Assembly: GCA_902587095.1 (NCBI GenBank)
Contig: CACIJY010000001.1
Span: forward strand, 124,001 to 188,000
DNA from: an uncultured Pelagibacteraceae bacterium
GTDB lineage: Bacteria; Pseudomonadota; Alphaproteobacteria; Pelagibacterales; Pelagibacteraceae
Direction: 5' to 3'
Length of the DNA: 64,000 bases
Position numbers and translations under genes: made by a program
Part shown: piece after piece, positions 21,221 through 30,163 of the stretch
How the letters are laid out: each line of letters opens with the position of its first letter
How positions within the stretch are numbered: the stretch's first letter is position 1
Notes under the pieces: generated by a model
What the model saw: the letters and a program-made list of their open reading frames with translations, nothing else
What the model was told of the DNA's origin: nothing
Databases searched by the model: none

Positions 21221-21639
21221 TATTAAAATTTTTTAATAAAGACGAAAAATTAAATAACGATAATGATCTACTAAATGTAGCTTGTTTGATGATACATGCT
21301 GCTAGAATAGATGAAAATTATACCGATAAAGAAAAAGAAATTATAAAAAAGACCCTCAAAAAACTTAATAATAATGAAGATATAGATAAAGTTTTAATAG
21401 AGGCTGAAAAAAAAGAAACCGACTCTAATCATATTCAAGATTTTACAAAAAATATAAAGGCTATGGATAAAAATAATAAAATAGAAATTATAAAAAATAT
21501 TTGGGGTATTATTTTGTCAGACGGTAATTCAGATATGTATGAAGAAAATTTAATGAGACGTTTGGCAGGTTTGCTTTATGTGGATGCTAAAACAATGGGT
21601 GATATTAAATTAGATATACAAAATAAACAAAAACGATGA
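21217..21639 (+). CDS. TerB-like family protein
   Basis: ORF 140 aa; [26 protein letters not shown] ... [12 protein letters not shown]. Confidence 0.7.
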   Translation: MILKFFNKDEKLNNDNDLLNVACLMIHAARIDENYTDKEKEIIKKTLKKLNNNEDIDKVLIEAEKKETDSNHIQDFTKNIKAMDKNNKIEIIKNIWGIILSDGNSDMYEENLMRRLAGLLYVDAKTMGDIKLDIQNKQKR

Positions 21640-21962
21640 CATATATAGTAAATGATAAATGTATAAAATGTAAGCTGATGGACTGTGTAGAGGTTTGCCC
21701 AGTTGACTGTTTCTATGAAGGGAAAAATATGCTTGTAATTAAACCTGATGAGTGTATAGATTGTGGCGTTTGTGAGCCAGAATGCCCTTTAGATGCTATA
21801 AAGTCAGAAACAGAGGAAGGATCAGAAAAATGGTTAGAGATCAACAAAAAATATTCAGAGATTTGGCCAAATATTTCACAAAAAAAAGAGCCACCAATAG
21901 ATAACGAAAAATATAAAAATGAAAAAAATAAATTTGAAAAGTATTTTAAAGAAAACCTTTAA
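21636..21962 (+). CDS. fdxA: 7Fe ferredoxin
   Basis: ORF 108 aa; [21 protein letters not shown] and [16 protein letters not shown] cluster motifs. Confidence 0.92.
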   Translation: MTYIVNDKCIKCKLMDCVEVCPVDCFYEGKNMLVIKPDECIDCGVCEPECPLDAIKSETEEGSEKWLEINKKYSEIWPNISQKKEPPIDNEKYKNEKNKFEKYFKENL

Positions 21963-22797
21963 AAAGAAAAAAGATAAAGTAAAAAAATTTAAAAAAAAAG
22001 TTAAGGTTAAACCAAGTAAAATTAATACTAAGAAAGTTGGAAGGCCGAAAATTGTAAAAAAGGAAAAACAAGCTAAAATTGAAAAAAATAAAGAATTAAA
22101 AAAAAATTCAAGTAAAAATGAGAATTTAAAACTTACAAAAACCTTAGATCAAAAACCTGAGATAATAAAAATAAAAAAACAAGGGACTGAAAAGAAAGAA
22201 TATAAAGTAAAAGATTATATTGTTTACCCAAAACACGGTGTTGGCCAAATAATTTCAGTTAGTGCAAAAAAAATTGGAGGTATTGATGTTCAATGTTACG
22301 ATATAAAATTTGAGAAAGACAAAGCAATAGGATTGCTCCCTATTAATAAACAGTCGCACCTAAGACCACTTTCAACTATAAACCAGGTAAACAAATCTAT
22401 CTCAATTTTAAAAGGAAAACCTAAAATTAAAAGATCAATGTGGAGCAGGAGAGCTCAGGAATATGAGCAAAAAATTACATCAGGGAAAATTTATGATCTT
22501 GCAGAGGTTGTGAGGGATCTAAATAAAGGTGATGATATAATGATAGATCAATCCTATAGTGAAAGACAGTTATTTGAAAAAGCCTACGAAAGAATTATTT
22601 CAGAGTTTCAAATAGTTCTAAATTTGTCATTGGAAAATACTCAAAAAAAACTTGATAAAGCCTTAAAAAGAAATTTAGAAAAAAACAGCGAAGTTATAAA
22701 TCAAAAAATCGTTAAAACCGATACGCCTAAAAATACGACCGAGGATATAAACAACGAAGATAATTCAAATTTAGAAAACGAGAGTGAAGATCAATAA
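21919..22797 (+). CDS. CarD/CdnL-family transcription regulator with Lys-rich N-terminal extension
   Basis: ORF 292 aa; CarD/TRCF domain from [26 protein letters not shown]; preceded by ~95 mostly Lys-rich residues. Confidence 0.87.
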   Translation: MKKINLKSILKKTFKKKKDKVKKFKKKVKVKPSKINTKKVGRPKIVKKEKQAKIEKNKELKKNSSKNENLKLTKTLDQKPEIIKIKKQGTEKKEYKVKDYIVYPKHGVGQIISVSAKKIGGIDVQCYDIKFEKDKAIGLLPINKQSHLRPLSTINQVNKSISILKGKPKIKRSMWSRRAQEYEQKITSGKIYDLAEVVRDLNKGDDIMIDQSYSERQLFEKAYERIISEFQIVLNLSLENTQKKLDKALKRNLEKNSEVINQKIVKTDTPKNTTEDINNEDNSNLENESEDQ

Positions 22798-22800
22798 AAA

Positions 22801-22835
22801 AAACGCTTCTCACACAATCGTTATGAGAAGCGTTT
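22801..22835. terminator. Bidirectional Rho-independent terminator
   Basis: 12-bp perfect stem AAACGCTTCTCA / TGAGAAGCGTTT with T-tract after it on both strands; lies between CarD (+) and the 23-aa microgene (-). Confidence 0.92.
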
Positions 22836-22849
22836 TTAAAAAAGAATTA

Positions 22850-22921
22850 TTATCTTCTTCTTCTTCTTTTTTTAGCTTTTTTCTTAGCTTTTTTCTTAGC
22901 TTTTTTTCTTCTTTTAGCCAT
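22850..22921 (-). CDS. 23-aa Lys/Arg/Ala microprotein
   Basis: Manual translation MAKRRKKAKKKAKKKAKKRRRRR*; RBS-like AGGGAG upstream of ATG (CAGGGAGCTAAAGATGG); followed by the terminator at 22801-22835. Confidence 0.8.
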   Translation of the reverse strand: MAKRRKKAKKKAKKKAKKRRRRR

Positions 22922-22939
22922 CTTTAGCTCCCTGTTTGT

Positions 22940-22958
22940 ACGAATCATTTTGATTCGT
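22940..22958. repeat. Perfect inverted repeat/hairpin upstream of the microgene
   Basis: ACGAATCA-TTT-TGATTCGT, 8-bp arms. Confidence 0.75.
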
Positions 22959-23115
22959 TGTTTAGTTAATTTTTAAATTTTTTCTCATGTTATGTCAATT
23001 ATATAATTTTTTATAAATTAAGTTGTAAAATTAAAATTTAAATTTTTTAAAATTTTATTTTTAATTAATGCAAAAACATTAATGTTTATGCGCTTAATAT
23101 AACATTATTTATTAA

Positions 23116-24819
23116 TTATTTTTTATATAGTTCTTCAAAGTTATTTTTATAAATACTAATTATTTTATATCTTTTTAACTTTAAAGTTGGTGTCATCATG
23201 CCATTTTCTATAGAAAATTTTTCTTTTATTACAAAAAATTTTTTTATTTTTTCTATTTTAGTTAGATTTTTATTTATTTCTTCAATTTCATTACTCAAAT
23301 CTTTTTCATCTATACTAGTTTCTGAATTTAAAACTATTAAAGCTACAAGATAAGGTTTGTTATCACCGTAAACTAAACATTGATCAATAAAATTTGATTT
23401 TGTTAATTCTGTTTCTACTTTAACAGGCGAAATATTGTCCCCTCCAGGAGTAATTAAAATATCTTTTTTTCTATCTGTAATTTTTAAATAGCCATTTACA
23501 AATTTACCAATATCTCCAGTATGAAGCCAACTATCTACTAATACTTTATCTGTTTCAGTTTTTTTATTCCAATAACCGAGCATTACATTTTCCCCCTGAA
23601 CTAATATCTCACCATCCTCCGCTATCTTAACTTTATTGCACCTAAAAGGAATTCCAACCGTGTCAATTCTTATATCTTCTATAGGATTGCAGCTTACAAC
23701 AGGTGAACTTTCTGTTAATCCATAACCCTGTAAAGTTGGTAAGCCTATTGAATTTAGAAAAGTACCAATTTTGGGATCAAGTGCACCACCTCCCGATACA
23801 AATGTTTTGAGACTACCACCAAATTGTTTTTTAATCTTAGATCTAACTGTAATTTCACATATCTTATTTATTATTTTATCTCGTAAGGTCATTTTTTCTT
23901 TATTAAATTTCTTGGAACCAAGTTTTACAGTATTTTCGACTAGAAACTTTTTGATACCTTTGGCTTTGCCAAAAGTTGAGTTTATCTTTTGATATAAGTT
24001 CTGGTAGAATCTTGGAACTGCTGTCATTATGTCTGGTGAACAATCACTAATATTTTTAAGTAGTTTATCTATGCTTTCAGCATAGAATACTTTTGCCCCT
24101 ACAGCGATTTGTATGAATTGAACGGTGTGTTCATAGGAGTGTGATAACGGTAGCCAAGTTAAAAATTTCATGTCTTTTGATATAATTGGTTTTAACAACT
24201 CATAACCACCCTCACAATTACTTAGAATTCCTCCATGACTCAAAATTACACCCTTAGGATTTCCTTGGGTTCCAGATGTATATATAATGCAAGCTGGGTC
24301 TGTACGCTTTAAGCTAATTTCGCTTTTAAAGTTTTCGAAATTATCATTATCGTTAATAAAATCCTCAATACATAAATAATTTTCGAAATTTAAATTTTCT
24401 AATCGGTCAAAAGAAATAATTTTCTTAATTTTTTTATAATCTAATATATCTTTAACTTTCTTAAACTGTTCTTTGTTAGAAACTATTACAACAGAAGGTT
24501 CACAATCATTAATAATGTATTCATAATCTTTAGTAGTATAAGTAGTGTAAGAGGGAACACTGATTCCACCAGCTAACATGATTGACAAATCAGATATAAG
24601 CCATTCAGGTCTATTTTCTGAGATTAAAATACATCTGTCGCCTAACTTAATATCTTTTGAAATATTGTTTGAAAGATGATTTACTAACAAGTATGTTTTC
24701 TCCCAGCTTAACTTATGCTGAGGATTACCTAAATTAGTTAAGAAAATTTTGTTTTTATCCTGTTTATTGCATTGATCGAAAAAAAGTTCTAAAAGATTAT
24801 TATAACTGTTCAATTTCAT
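23116..24819 (-). CDS. AMP-dependent long-chain acyl-CoA synthetase family protein
   Basis: ORF 567 aa; IIYTSGTQGNPKGVILSH, GYGLTESSPVVS, WLHTGDIG, ITDRKKDILITPGGDNISP. Confidence 0.92.
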   Translation of the reverse strand: MKLNSYNNLLELFFDQCNKQDKNKIFLTNLGNPQHKLSWEKTYLLVNHLSNNISKDIKLGDRCILISENRPEWLISDLSIMLAGGISVPSYTTYTTKDYEYIINDCEPSVVIVSNKEQFKKVKDILDYKKIKKIISFDRLENLNFENYLCIEDFINDNDNFENFKSEISLKRTDPACIIYTSGTQGNPKGVILSHGGILSNCEGGYELLKPIISKDMKFLTWLPLSHSYEHTVQFIQIAVGAKVFYAESIDKLLKNISDCSPDIMTAVPRFYQNLYQKINSTFGKAKGIKKFLVENTVKLGSKKFNKEKMTLRDKIINKICEITVRSKIKKQFGGSLKTFVSGGGALDPKIGTFLNSIGLPTLQGYGLTESSPVVSCNPIEDIRIDTVGIPFRCNKVKIAEDGEILVQGENVMLGYWNKKTETDKVLVDSWLHTGDIGKFVNGYLKITDRKKDILITPGGDNISPVKVETELTKSNFIDQCLVYGDNKPYLVALIVLNSETSIDEKDLSNEIEEINKNLTKIEKIKKFFVIKEKFSIENGMMTPTLKLKRYKIISIYKNNFEELYKK

Positions 24820-24826
24820 ATTACTT

Positions 24827-24913
24827 TGGTGGGCGAAGAGAGACTCGAACTCTCACAACATTGCTGCTATTGGATTTTGAGTCCAACGCGTCTACCAGTT
24901 CCGCCATTCGCCC
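24827..24913 (-). tRNA. tRNA-Leu (anticodon CAA), CCA encoded
   Basis: Minus strand GGGCGAATGGCGGAACTGGTAGACGCG...TTGGA-CTCAAAA-TCCAA...variable arm...GAGTTCGAGTCTC...TTCGCCCACCA; 87 nt, class II tRNA. Confidence 0.95.
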
Positions 24914-24973
24914 TTTTTCATTAATTTAATCTAAAATTTATAGTATAAAGAGTATTTTTAGAACACAAAAATT

Positions 24974-25576
24974 ATGATTAAGGAAATTTATAATAAATCT
25001 ATTAAAATTGCTGGTCACAAGAACTCTAAAAAATTTTTAGGGTTTATATCATTTATTGAAAGCTTTGTTTTTCCTATACCACCAGATGTATTTATAATTC
25101 CCATGACTATTGCAAAAAAAAGAGAGTGGAAGAAAATAGCCTTAATAGCAACGACTGGTTCAGTTTTAGGCGCATGTTTAGGATATTTAATTGGTTTTAT
25201 TTTTTTTAATGAAATTGGTGTCAAAATATTTGAATTATATGGTGTGGATAATACAAATTTTTTAAAAGATAAAGTTTCTTCTGAAGGTGGTATAATTGCT
25301 TGGATAACCTTGCTTGCGATTGCAGGCTTTACTCCTGTTCCTTTTAAACTTCTTACTATCACTAGTGGGTTTGTTCACTTTAACTTTTTTTATTTTATTA
25401 TTGTTTCTTTTCTAACTAGAGGATCTAGATTTTTCATTATTGCCTTTCTACTTGGTAACTTTGGTGTTGCTATGAAAAAGATTATTGAAAAGAGGCTATT
25501 ACCAGTATCGATATTAGTATCAATAATTATTATAGTTTTCGCATTTTTTGTATATAAATTTCTTATAAATTTTTAA
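24974..25576 (+). CDS. YqaA/DedA-like membrane protein (VTT/SNARE-associated family)
   Basis: ORF 200 aa; multi-TM, FIESFVFPIPPDV, FTPVPFKLLTITSGFVHF, LTRGSRFF. Confidence 0.82.
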   Translation: MIKEIYNKSIKIAGHKNSKKFLGFISFIESFVFPIPPDVFIIPMTIAKKREWKKIALIATTGSVLGACLGYLIGFIFFNEIGVKIFELYGVDNTNFLKDKVSSEGGIIAWITLLAIAGFTPVPFKLLTITSGFVHFNFFYFIIVSFLTRGSRFFIIAFLLGNFGVAMKKIIEKRLLPVSILVSIIIIVFAFFVYKFLINF

Positions 25577-25581
25577 AATAA

Positions 25582-26055
25582 ATGTCTGATCAAAACATAA
25601 AAAATTTTTTCATTATCGTATTTACTATAAGTTTTTTTTCTTTAGCGACAGCTCTATATGTAGAATACATCCTTAATTTTAAGCCATGTATACTTTGCAT
25701 CTATCAGAGAATACCTTACGCAATAGCCTTATTGATTAGTTTAATTGCATTTTTCAATGGTAATAAGAAGACACTATTAGTAATTTTAGGATTAACCTTT
25801 GTGGCAAGTTTTTTGTTATCAGGCTATCATGTAGGCATTGAAAAAGGAATTATCGAGCCAATATTTTCTTGTACAGGGGATAATATTAATGCTCTTGAAA
25901 AAGAGGAAATACTTAAATCTCTAAATAATATTCAGCCTGATTGCAGAGATGTAGATTTTTCATTATTTGGGATTTCACTTGCGACCTTAAATTTTATAAT
26001 TTCGTTTGTTTTAACCATAGTCATTGTCTATATATTCAAGTATGCAAAAAAGTAA
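25582..26055 (+). CDS. dsbB: Disulfide bond formation protein B
   Basis: ORF 157 aa; CxxC in LNFKPCILCIYQRIPY plus a second Cys pair (SCTGD...DCRD). Confidence 0.85.
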   Translation: MSDQNIKNFFIIVFTISFFSLATALYVEYILNFKPCILCIYQRIPYAIALLISLIAFFNGNKKTLLVILGLTFVASFLLSGYHVGIEKGIIEPIFSCTGDNINALEKEEILKSLNNIQPDCRDVDFSLFGISLATLNFIISFVLTIVIVYIFKYAKK

Positions 26056-26575
26056 TAAAAAAAAAATTGAAGAATTTATTAGGGTAGATCATGCAGGTGA
26101 AAGAGGCGCCATCAAGATATATGAAGGTCAGCTTTTAGCGTTAAATACTATAGTCAAAAATGAAGAACTGAAGAAGACTATTGAGCATATGAAAGAGCAT
26201 GAAGTAGAGCATTGTGAGTTTTTTGAAAAAGAAATAAAAAAAAGAGGAATTGAACCAACAAAATTTTTACCTTTATGGGACCTTTTAGGTTTAGGTTTAG
26301 GTTTTGGTAGCACATTACTGGGAAAGAAAGCAGCAATGCTTTGTACTGCATCAGTCGAAGAAGTAATAGATGAACATTATTTAAACCAAATAAAAGAAAT
26401 TAAAAATGATGAAAAATCACTTAGAAAAAAGATAGAAAAATTTAGACAAGACGAAATAGATCATAAAGATATTGCTTACGATGAAGGAGCAACTAAAGAT
26501 GGTCTGTATTCAATTTTTGATAAAGTAATAAAAACTGGTTCTAAAATTGCAATTAATATTTCTGAAAAAATCTAA
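26042..26575 (+). CDS. coq7: Demethoxyubiquinone hydroxylase
   Basis: ORF 26024..26575; likely start ATG 26042 (MQKSNKKKIEEFIRVDHAGERGAIKIYEGQ); ExxH di-iron motifs EHEVEHCEFF, EIDHKDIAYDEGA. Confidence 0.92.
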   Translation: MQKSNKKKIEEFIRVDHAGERGAIKIYEGQLLALNTIVKNEELKKTIEHMKEHEVEHCEFFEKEIKKRGIEPTKFLPLWDLLGLGLGFGSTLLGKKAAMLCTASVEEVIDEHYLNQIKEIKNDEKSLRKKIEKFRQDEIDHKDIAYDEGATKDGLYSIFDKVIKTGSKIAINISEKI

Positions 26576-27142
26576 TTAAGGTTCTAATTCGACATCCCAA
26601 TACAAATAATCCATCCAACTTTTATGTAAAAAATTTGGCGGAAAATTTCTACCATTTTTATGAAGATCTTCAGTAGTGGGTTGAAAAGGCCTTTGGTTTA
26701 ATTTCATTCCTGATTTTTCTAACAATCGACCTCCTTTTTTAACGTTACAAGCCGAGCAAGCTGTTACAACATTATCCCAATCCGTTTTTCCTCCTTTTGA
26801 TCTTGGTAGCAAATGGTCAAATGTTAATTCGTGTTTGCTTCCGCAATACTGACAAGAGAATTTGTCTCTTAAGAAAACATTAAATCTAGTAAAATTTGGA
26901 TTTGAAAGTGGTTTGATATAACTTTTAAGAGCAATAACACTTGGTAGTTTCATGCTGAATGAAGGACTTCTGATTACTCTATCATAATAAGAAACTATTG
27001 ATACTCTATCTAAGAACACTGATTTAATCGAGTCTTGCCAACTCCATAATGATAATGGGTAATAACTTAAAGGTCTGTAGTCTGCATTTAAAACAAGTGC
27101 AGGGCATTTTTCTAATGAAACATTGCGATCTTGAAAATTCAT
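26576..27142 (-). CDS. HNH endonuclease family protein
   Basis: ORF 188 aa; CQYCGSKHELTFDHLLPRSKGGKTDWDNVVTACSACNVKKG. Confidence 0.9.
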   Translation of the reverse strand: MNFQDRNVSLEKCPALVLNADYRPLSYYPLSLWSWQDSIKSVFLDRVSIVSYYDRVIRSPSFSMKLPSVIALKSYIKPLSNPNFTRFNVFLRDKFSCQYCGSKHELTFDHLLPRSKGGKTDWDNVVTACSACNVKKGGRLLEKSGMKLNQRPFQPTTEDLHKNGRNFPPNFLHKSWMDYLYWDVELEP

Positions 27143-27194
27143 AATTTAAATTAACCTAAAAAAAAAATTAATTCAATGCTTCAAATTGTTAAAT

Positions 27195-27854
27195 TTAATT
27201 TAGATTAAATATTTTTTTTATAAATTTTAATCCTATACTTGATGCCTCAATAGGTATATGATGACCACAGTTTTTGATTATTTCTAATTCGACTGATACT
27301 TTGTTTCTTTCCAAGAAATCTTTGGCTTCTAAAGATTTTACACAAGGAACAATATCATCATTTTCACCGTGAATTAATAATGTTTCAGGTTTATGAATTA
27401 TTCTTTTTGATAAATCTTTTTTACTGATTATTTTTCCAGAAAAACCCAAAATTCCAGAATATTTTTCATCTGATGAAAGTCCCACATTAATTGACATCAT
27501 ACATCCTTGACTGAATCCAGATAAACATATCTTAGAATTTGGTACTGAAAATTTCTCTTTAATCTCTTTTAAAAATTTTTTTAATATTATCTCATTTTTT
27601 TTGCTCTCATTCAAAATGAATTCATCATTGTCTTTGCTTAGATCAAACCATTGGTAACCTGATGGACTGATCAAACATTTTTCTGGGGCATTAGGGCAAA
27701 CAAATAGTGTATTAGGCAAGAATCTTTTCCAATTTAATGTAACTTGTGCAATATCATTTCCATCGCCACCATAACCATGTAATAATATAATTATATTTTT
27801 TATTTCCTTGCCAGACTCTGGTTTTATTAGTTTTGTATCAAGGCAAAATGTCAT
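27195..27854 (-). CDS. Phospholipase/carboxylesterase-type alpha/beta hydrolase
   Basis: ORF 219 aa; ILLHGYGGDGND, LSGFSQGCMMS, IHGENDDIVP, CGHHIP. Confidence 0.9.
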   Translation of the reverse strand: MTFCLDTKLIKPESGKEIKNIIILLHGYGGDGNDIAQVTLNWKRFLPNTLFVCPNAPEKCLISPSGYQWFDLSKDNDEFILNESKKNEIILKKFLKEIKEKFSVPNSKICLSGFSQGCMMSINVGLSSDEKYSGILGFSGKIISKKDLSKRIIHKPETLLIHGENDDIVPCVKSLEAKDFLERNKVSVELEIIKNCGHHIPIEASSIGLKFIKKIFNLN

Positions 27855-27904
27855 AAATAAATTATTTTATTTTTTTTTTACTATTTATGTAATAGATACT
27901 TTTA

Positions 27905-28108
27905 ATGGTTTCCGAAATATTTATAAAGGTAATAGCTATAGTTCTTATATTGGCTGTTGCTATTGTTTTGGTTCTAGGTATTGGAACTCTTTTCAAAGGT
28001 GGCTCTACAAGTAAAAAATATTCAAATAAACTTATGCAGCTAAGAGTTCTTTTACAGTTTATTGCTATCATAGTTTTAGTTTGTCTTGCTTATTTTTTTA
28101 AAGATTAA
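27905..28108 (+). CDS. Twin-transmembrane small protein (HIG1-like)
   Basis: ORF 67 aa with two TM segments separated by GGSTSKKYSNKLMQLRVLLQ. Confidence 0.7.
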   Translation: MVSEIFIKVIAIVLILAVAIVLVLGIGTLFKGGSTSKKYSNKLMQLRVLLQFIAIIVLVCLAYFFKD

Positions 28109-28632
28109 TCAAAGTTCTGAAGCCACATTTTAAAGTTTTTATCTTGGAAATCTATGGACCCTACAACTCTAGCAATTTCACCACCATCTTTGTTAATTAT
28201 CAATGTTGTTGGTAGACCTCTAAGTAAAAACTTTTTTGCCAATCTGACGTCTGTATCGTAAAAAATATTCAAATTTTCAATATTAGTTTTAATATAAAAT
28301 TCTTTTATTTTATTAATTTTTTCTTGACCGATATTTATTGGTAGAATTTCTAAATTCTTAAAATTTTTATCAATAGAAAGTTTATCAAGTGACGGCATTT
28401 CCTCTTTACAAGGTTCGCACCAAGTTGCCCAAAAATTCACTAACACTAACTTTCCGTCATAATCAATTAAATTTATGTCTTTTTCTAATGTATTCTTAAA
28501 AGCCACGTCTTTATATTCTTTTGGTTTTTCATAAATAATCAAATTTTTTGGTAAATTTAAATCTTTCGAATAGCTACTAAATGTAGAAAAAATAATTATA
28601 ACTGTTATAAAAAATTTTATTAAATTAGGCAT
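28105..28632 (-). CDS. TlpA-like thioredoxin-fold protein
   Basis: ORF 175 aa; signal peptide, VNFWATWCEPCKEEMPSLDKL, GLPTTLIINKDG. Confidence 0.9.
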   Translation of the reverse strand: MPNLIKFFITVIIIFSTFSSYSKDLNLPKNLIIYEKPKEYKDVAFKNTLEKDINLIDYDGKLVLVNFWATWCEPCKEEMPSLDKLSIDKNFKNLEILPINIGQEKINKIKEFYIKTNIENLNIFYDTDVRLAKKFLLRGLPTTLIINKDGGEIARVVGSIDFQDKNFKMWLQNFD

Positions 28633-28655
28633 ACTAAATATTATAAATAATTATC

Positions 28656-30050
28656 ATGGGAAAAAATAAAAACAACTATGCAGTTTGGAGCGCTCGCATC
28701 AAGAAACAAACTTCTAATAATTTTAAAAAAGTAGGGTCCTCAATAAACATCGATAAACGACTGTACAAAGAGGATATCAGAGGTTCTATGGTTCATACAG
28801 ATATGCTTTATAAACAAAAAATTATTTCTCTTAAAGTTAAAGAAAAAATTTTATGGGGTTTAAACAGAATTAAAAATGAGATTGATAAAAAAAAATTTAA
28901 ATTCGATATTTCTAAAGAGGACATTCATATGAACATTGAAAGTAGATTATTTGAATTGATAGGTGATGATGCTGGTTTTTTACACACAGCAAGATCAAGA
29001 AACGACCAGGTTTTAACAGATCTTAAGATTTGGATGAAGAGTTCTGTTAGTGAAATTGACAAGTTATTAACTAAAGTAATTAAAAGCTTATTAAATAATG
29101 CGGATAAAAATTTAAAAACAATTTTACCAGGATTTACACATCTAAAAAATGCTCAACCTATTTCTTTAGCACATTATTTTATGTCATGTGTTGAAATGTT
29201 TAATAGAGATAAAAAAAGATTTAAAAATAGTTTGGAAAGTTTAAATGAAAACCCTTTGGGAGTTTGTGCAATTTCTGGCACATCTTTTAAAATTGATAGA
29301 TGGTATACAACAAAAAAACTGAAATTTAGCAAACCAACTAATAACTCAATAGATACAGTATCTGATAGAGATTTTGTTTTGGACTTTTTATATAATGTCT
29401 CAATGTGCTCGATGCATATTTCAAGAATTTCGGAAGAATTGATTATTTGGAACTCTGACCAATTCAATTTTATTAAATTAAAAGACAACTTGGTAACTGG
29501 TTCATCAATTATGCCACAAAAAAAAAATCCAGATACTCTAGAGTATCTTCGAGGGAAAACAGGTATAAGTTATGGTTCTTTAATTTCTATGCTTACAATT
29601 GTAAAAGGATTGCCTTTATCTTACTTCAAAGATCTACAAGATGACAAAGAGTTAGTATTTAATTCATTTGATACATTAAAAAATAGTTTGTTAATATTTG
29701 ACGAAGTCTTAAAAGGTTTAATAATTAATAAGCAAGTAATGCTTGGGGCGGCTAATAAAGGTTATACAACAGCAACTGATTTAGCTGATAACATGGTAAA
29801 AAATCTAAAAATTACTTTTAGAGAGTCTTATAAAATAACTTCGAAAATAGTAAATTTAGCAGAAAAATTAAATCTACCTCTTAATGAATTAGATCTAAAT
29901 CAAGTTAAAAGCATTGATAAAAGACTAAACGACCAAATTTTGGAACAAGCAAACATAAAAAATTCAGTTAACTCAAAGAAATCATATGGAGGAACATCTT
30001 TTGAAAACATTAAGAAAATGATAAACAAACTTAAAAAGGAAATTAAATGA
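28656..30050 (+). CDS. argH: Argininosuccinate lyase
   Basis: ORF 464 aa; HTARSRNDQVLTDL, GSSIMPQKKNPDTLE. Confidence 0.95.
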   Translation: MGKNKNNYAVWSARIKKQTSNNFKKVGSSINIDKRLYKEDIRGSMVHTDMLYKQKIISLKVKEKILWGLNRIKNEIDKKKFKFDISKEDIHMNIESRLFELIGDDAGFLHTARSRNDQVLTDLKIWMKSSVSEIDKLLTKVIKSLLNNADKNLKTILPGFTHLKNAQPISLAHYFMSCVEMFNRDKKRFKNSLESLNENPLGVCAISGTSFKIDRWYTTKKLKFSKPTNNSIDTVSDRDFVLDFLYNVSMCSMHISRISEELIIWNSDQFNFIKLKDNLVTGSSIMPQKKNPDTLEYLRGKTGISYGSLISMLTIVKGLPLSYFKDLQDDKELVFNSFDTLKNSLLIFDEVLKGLIINKQVMLGAANKGYTTATDLADNMVKNLKITFRESYKITSKIVNLAEKLNLPLNELDLNQVKSIDKRLNDQILEQANIKNSVNSKKSYGGTSFENIKKMINKLKKEIK

Positions 30051-30163
30051 AAAATTTTTTATTTATTATAATTGTATTTTTATCTTTAATCTCATGTGGG
30101 AAAAAAGGTGATCCCGAATACAAAAATAATACTATGATTCAAAGTCAAAAAACTAACCTTTAA
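30047..30163 (+). CDS. Small lipoprotein, LptM/YifL-like
   Basis: Manual translation MKNFLFIIIVFLSLISCGKKGDPEYKNNTMIQSQKTNL*; lipobox LISC; ATGA overlap with argH and TAATG overlap with lysA; position next to lysA matches yifL/lptM context. Confidence 0.85.
   Translation: MKNFLFIIIVFLSLISCGKKGDPEYKNNTMIQSQKTNL

Noticed and set aside
22850-22921. Possibility that the K/R/A microgene is merely a simple-sequence repeat
   Set aside because: Not kept as a plain repeat because the segment has an in-frame ATG, RBS and immediate terminator; reported as a gene candidate instead.
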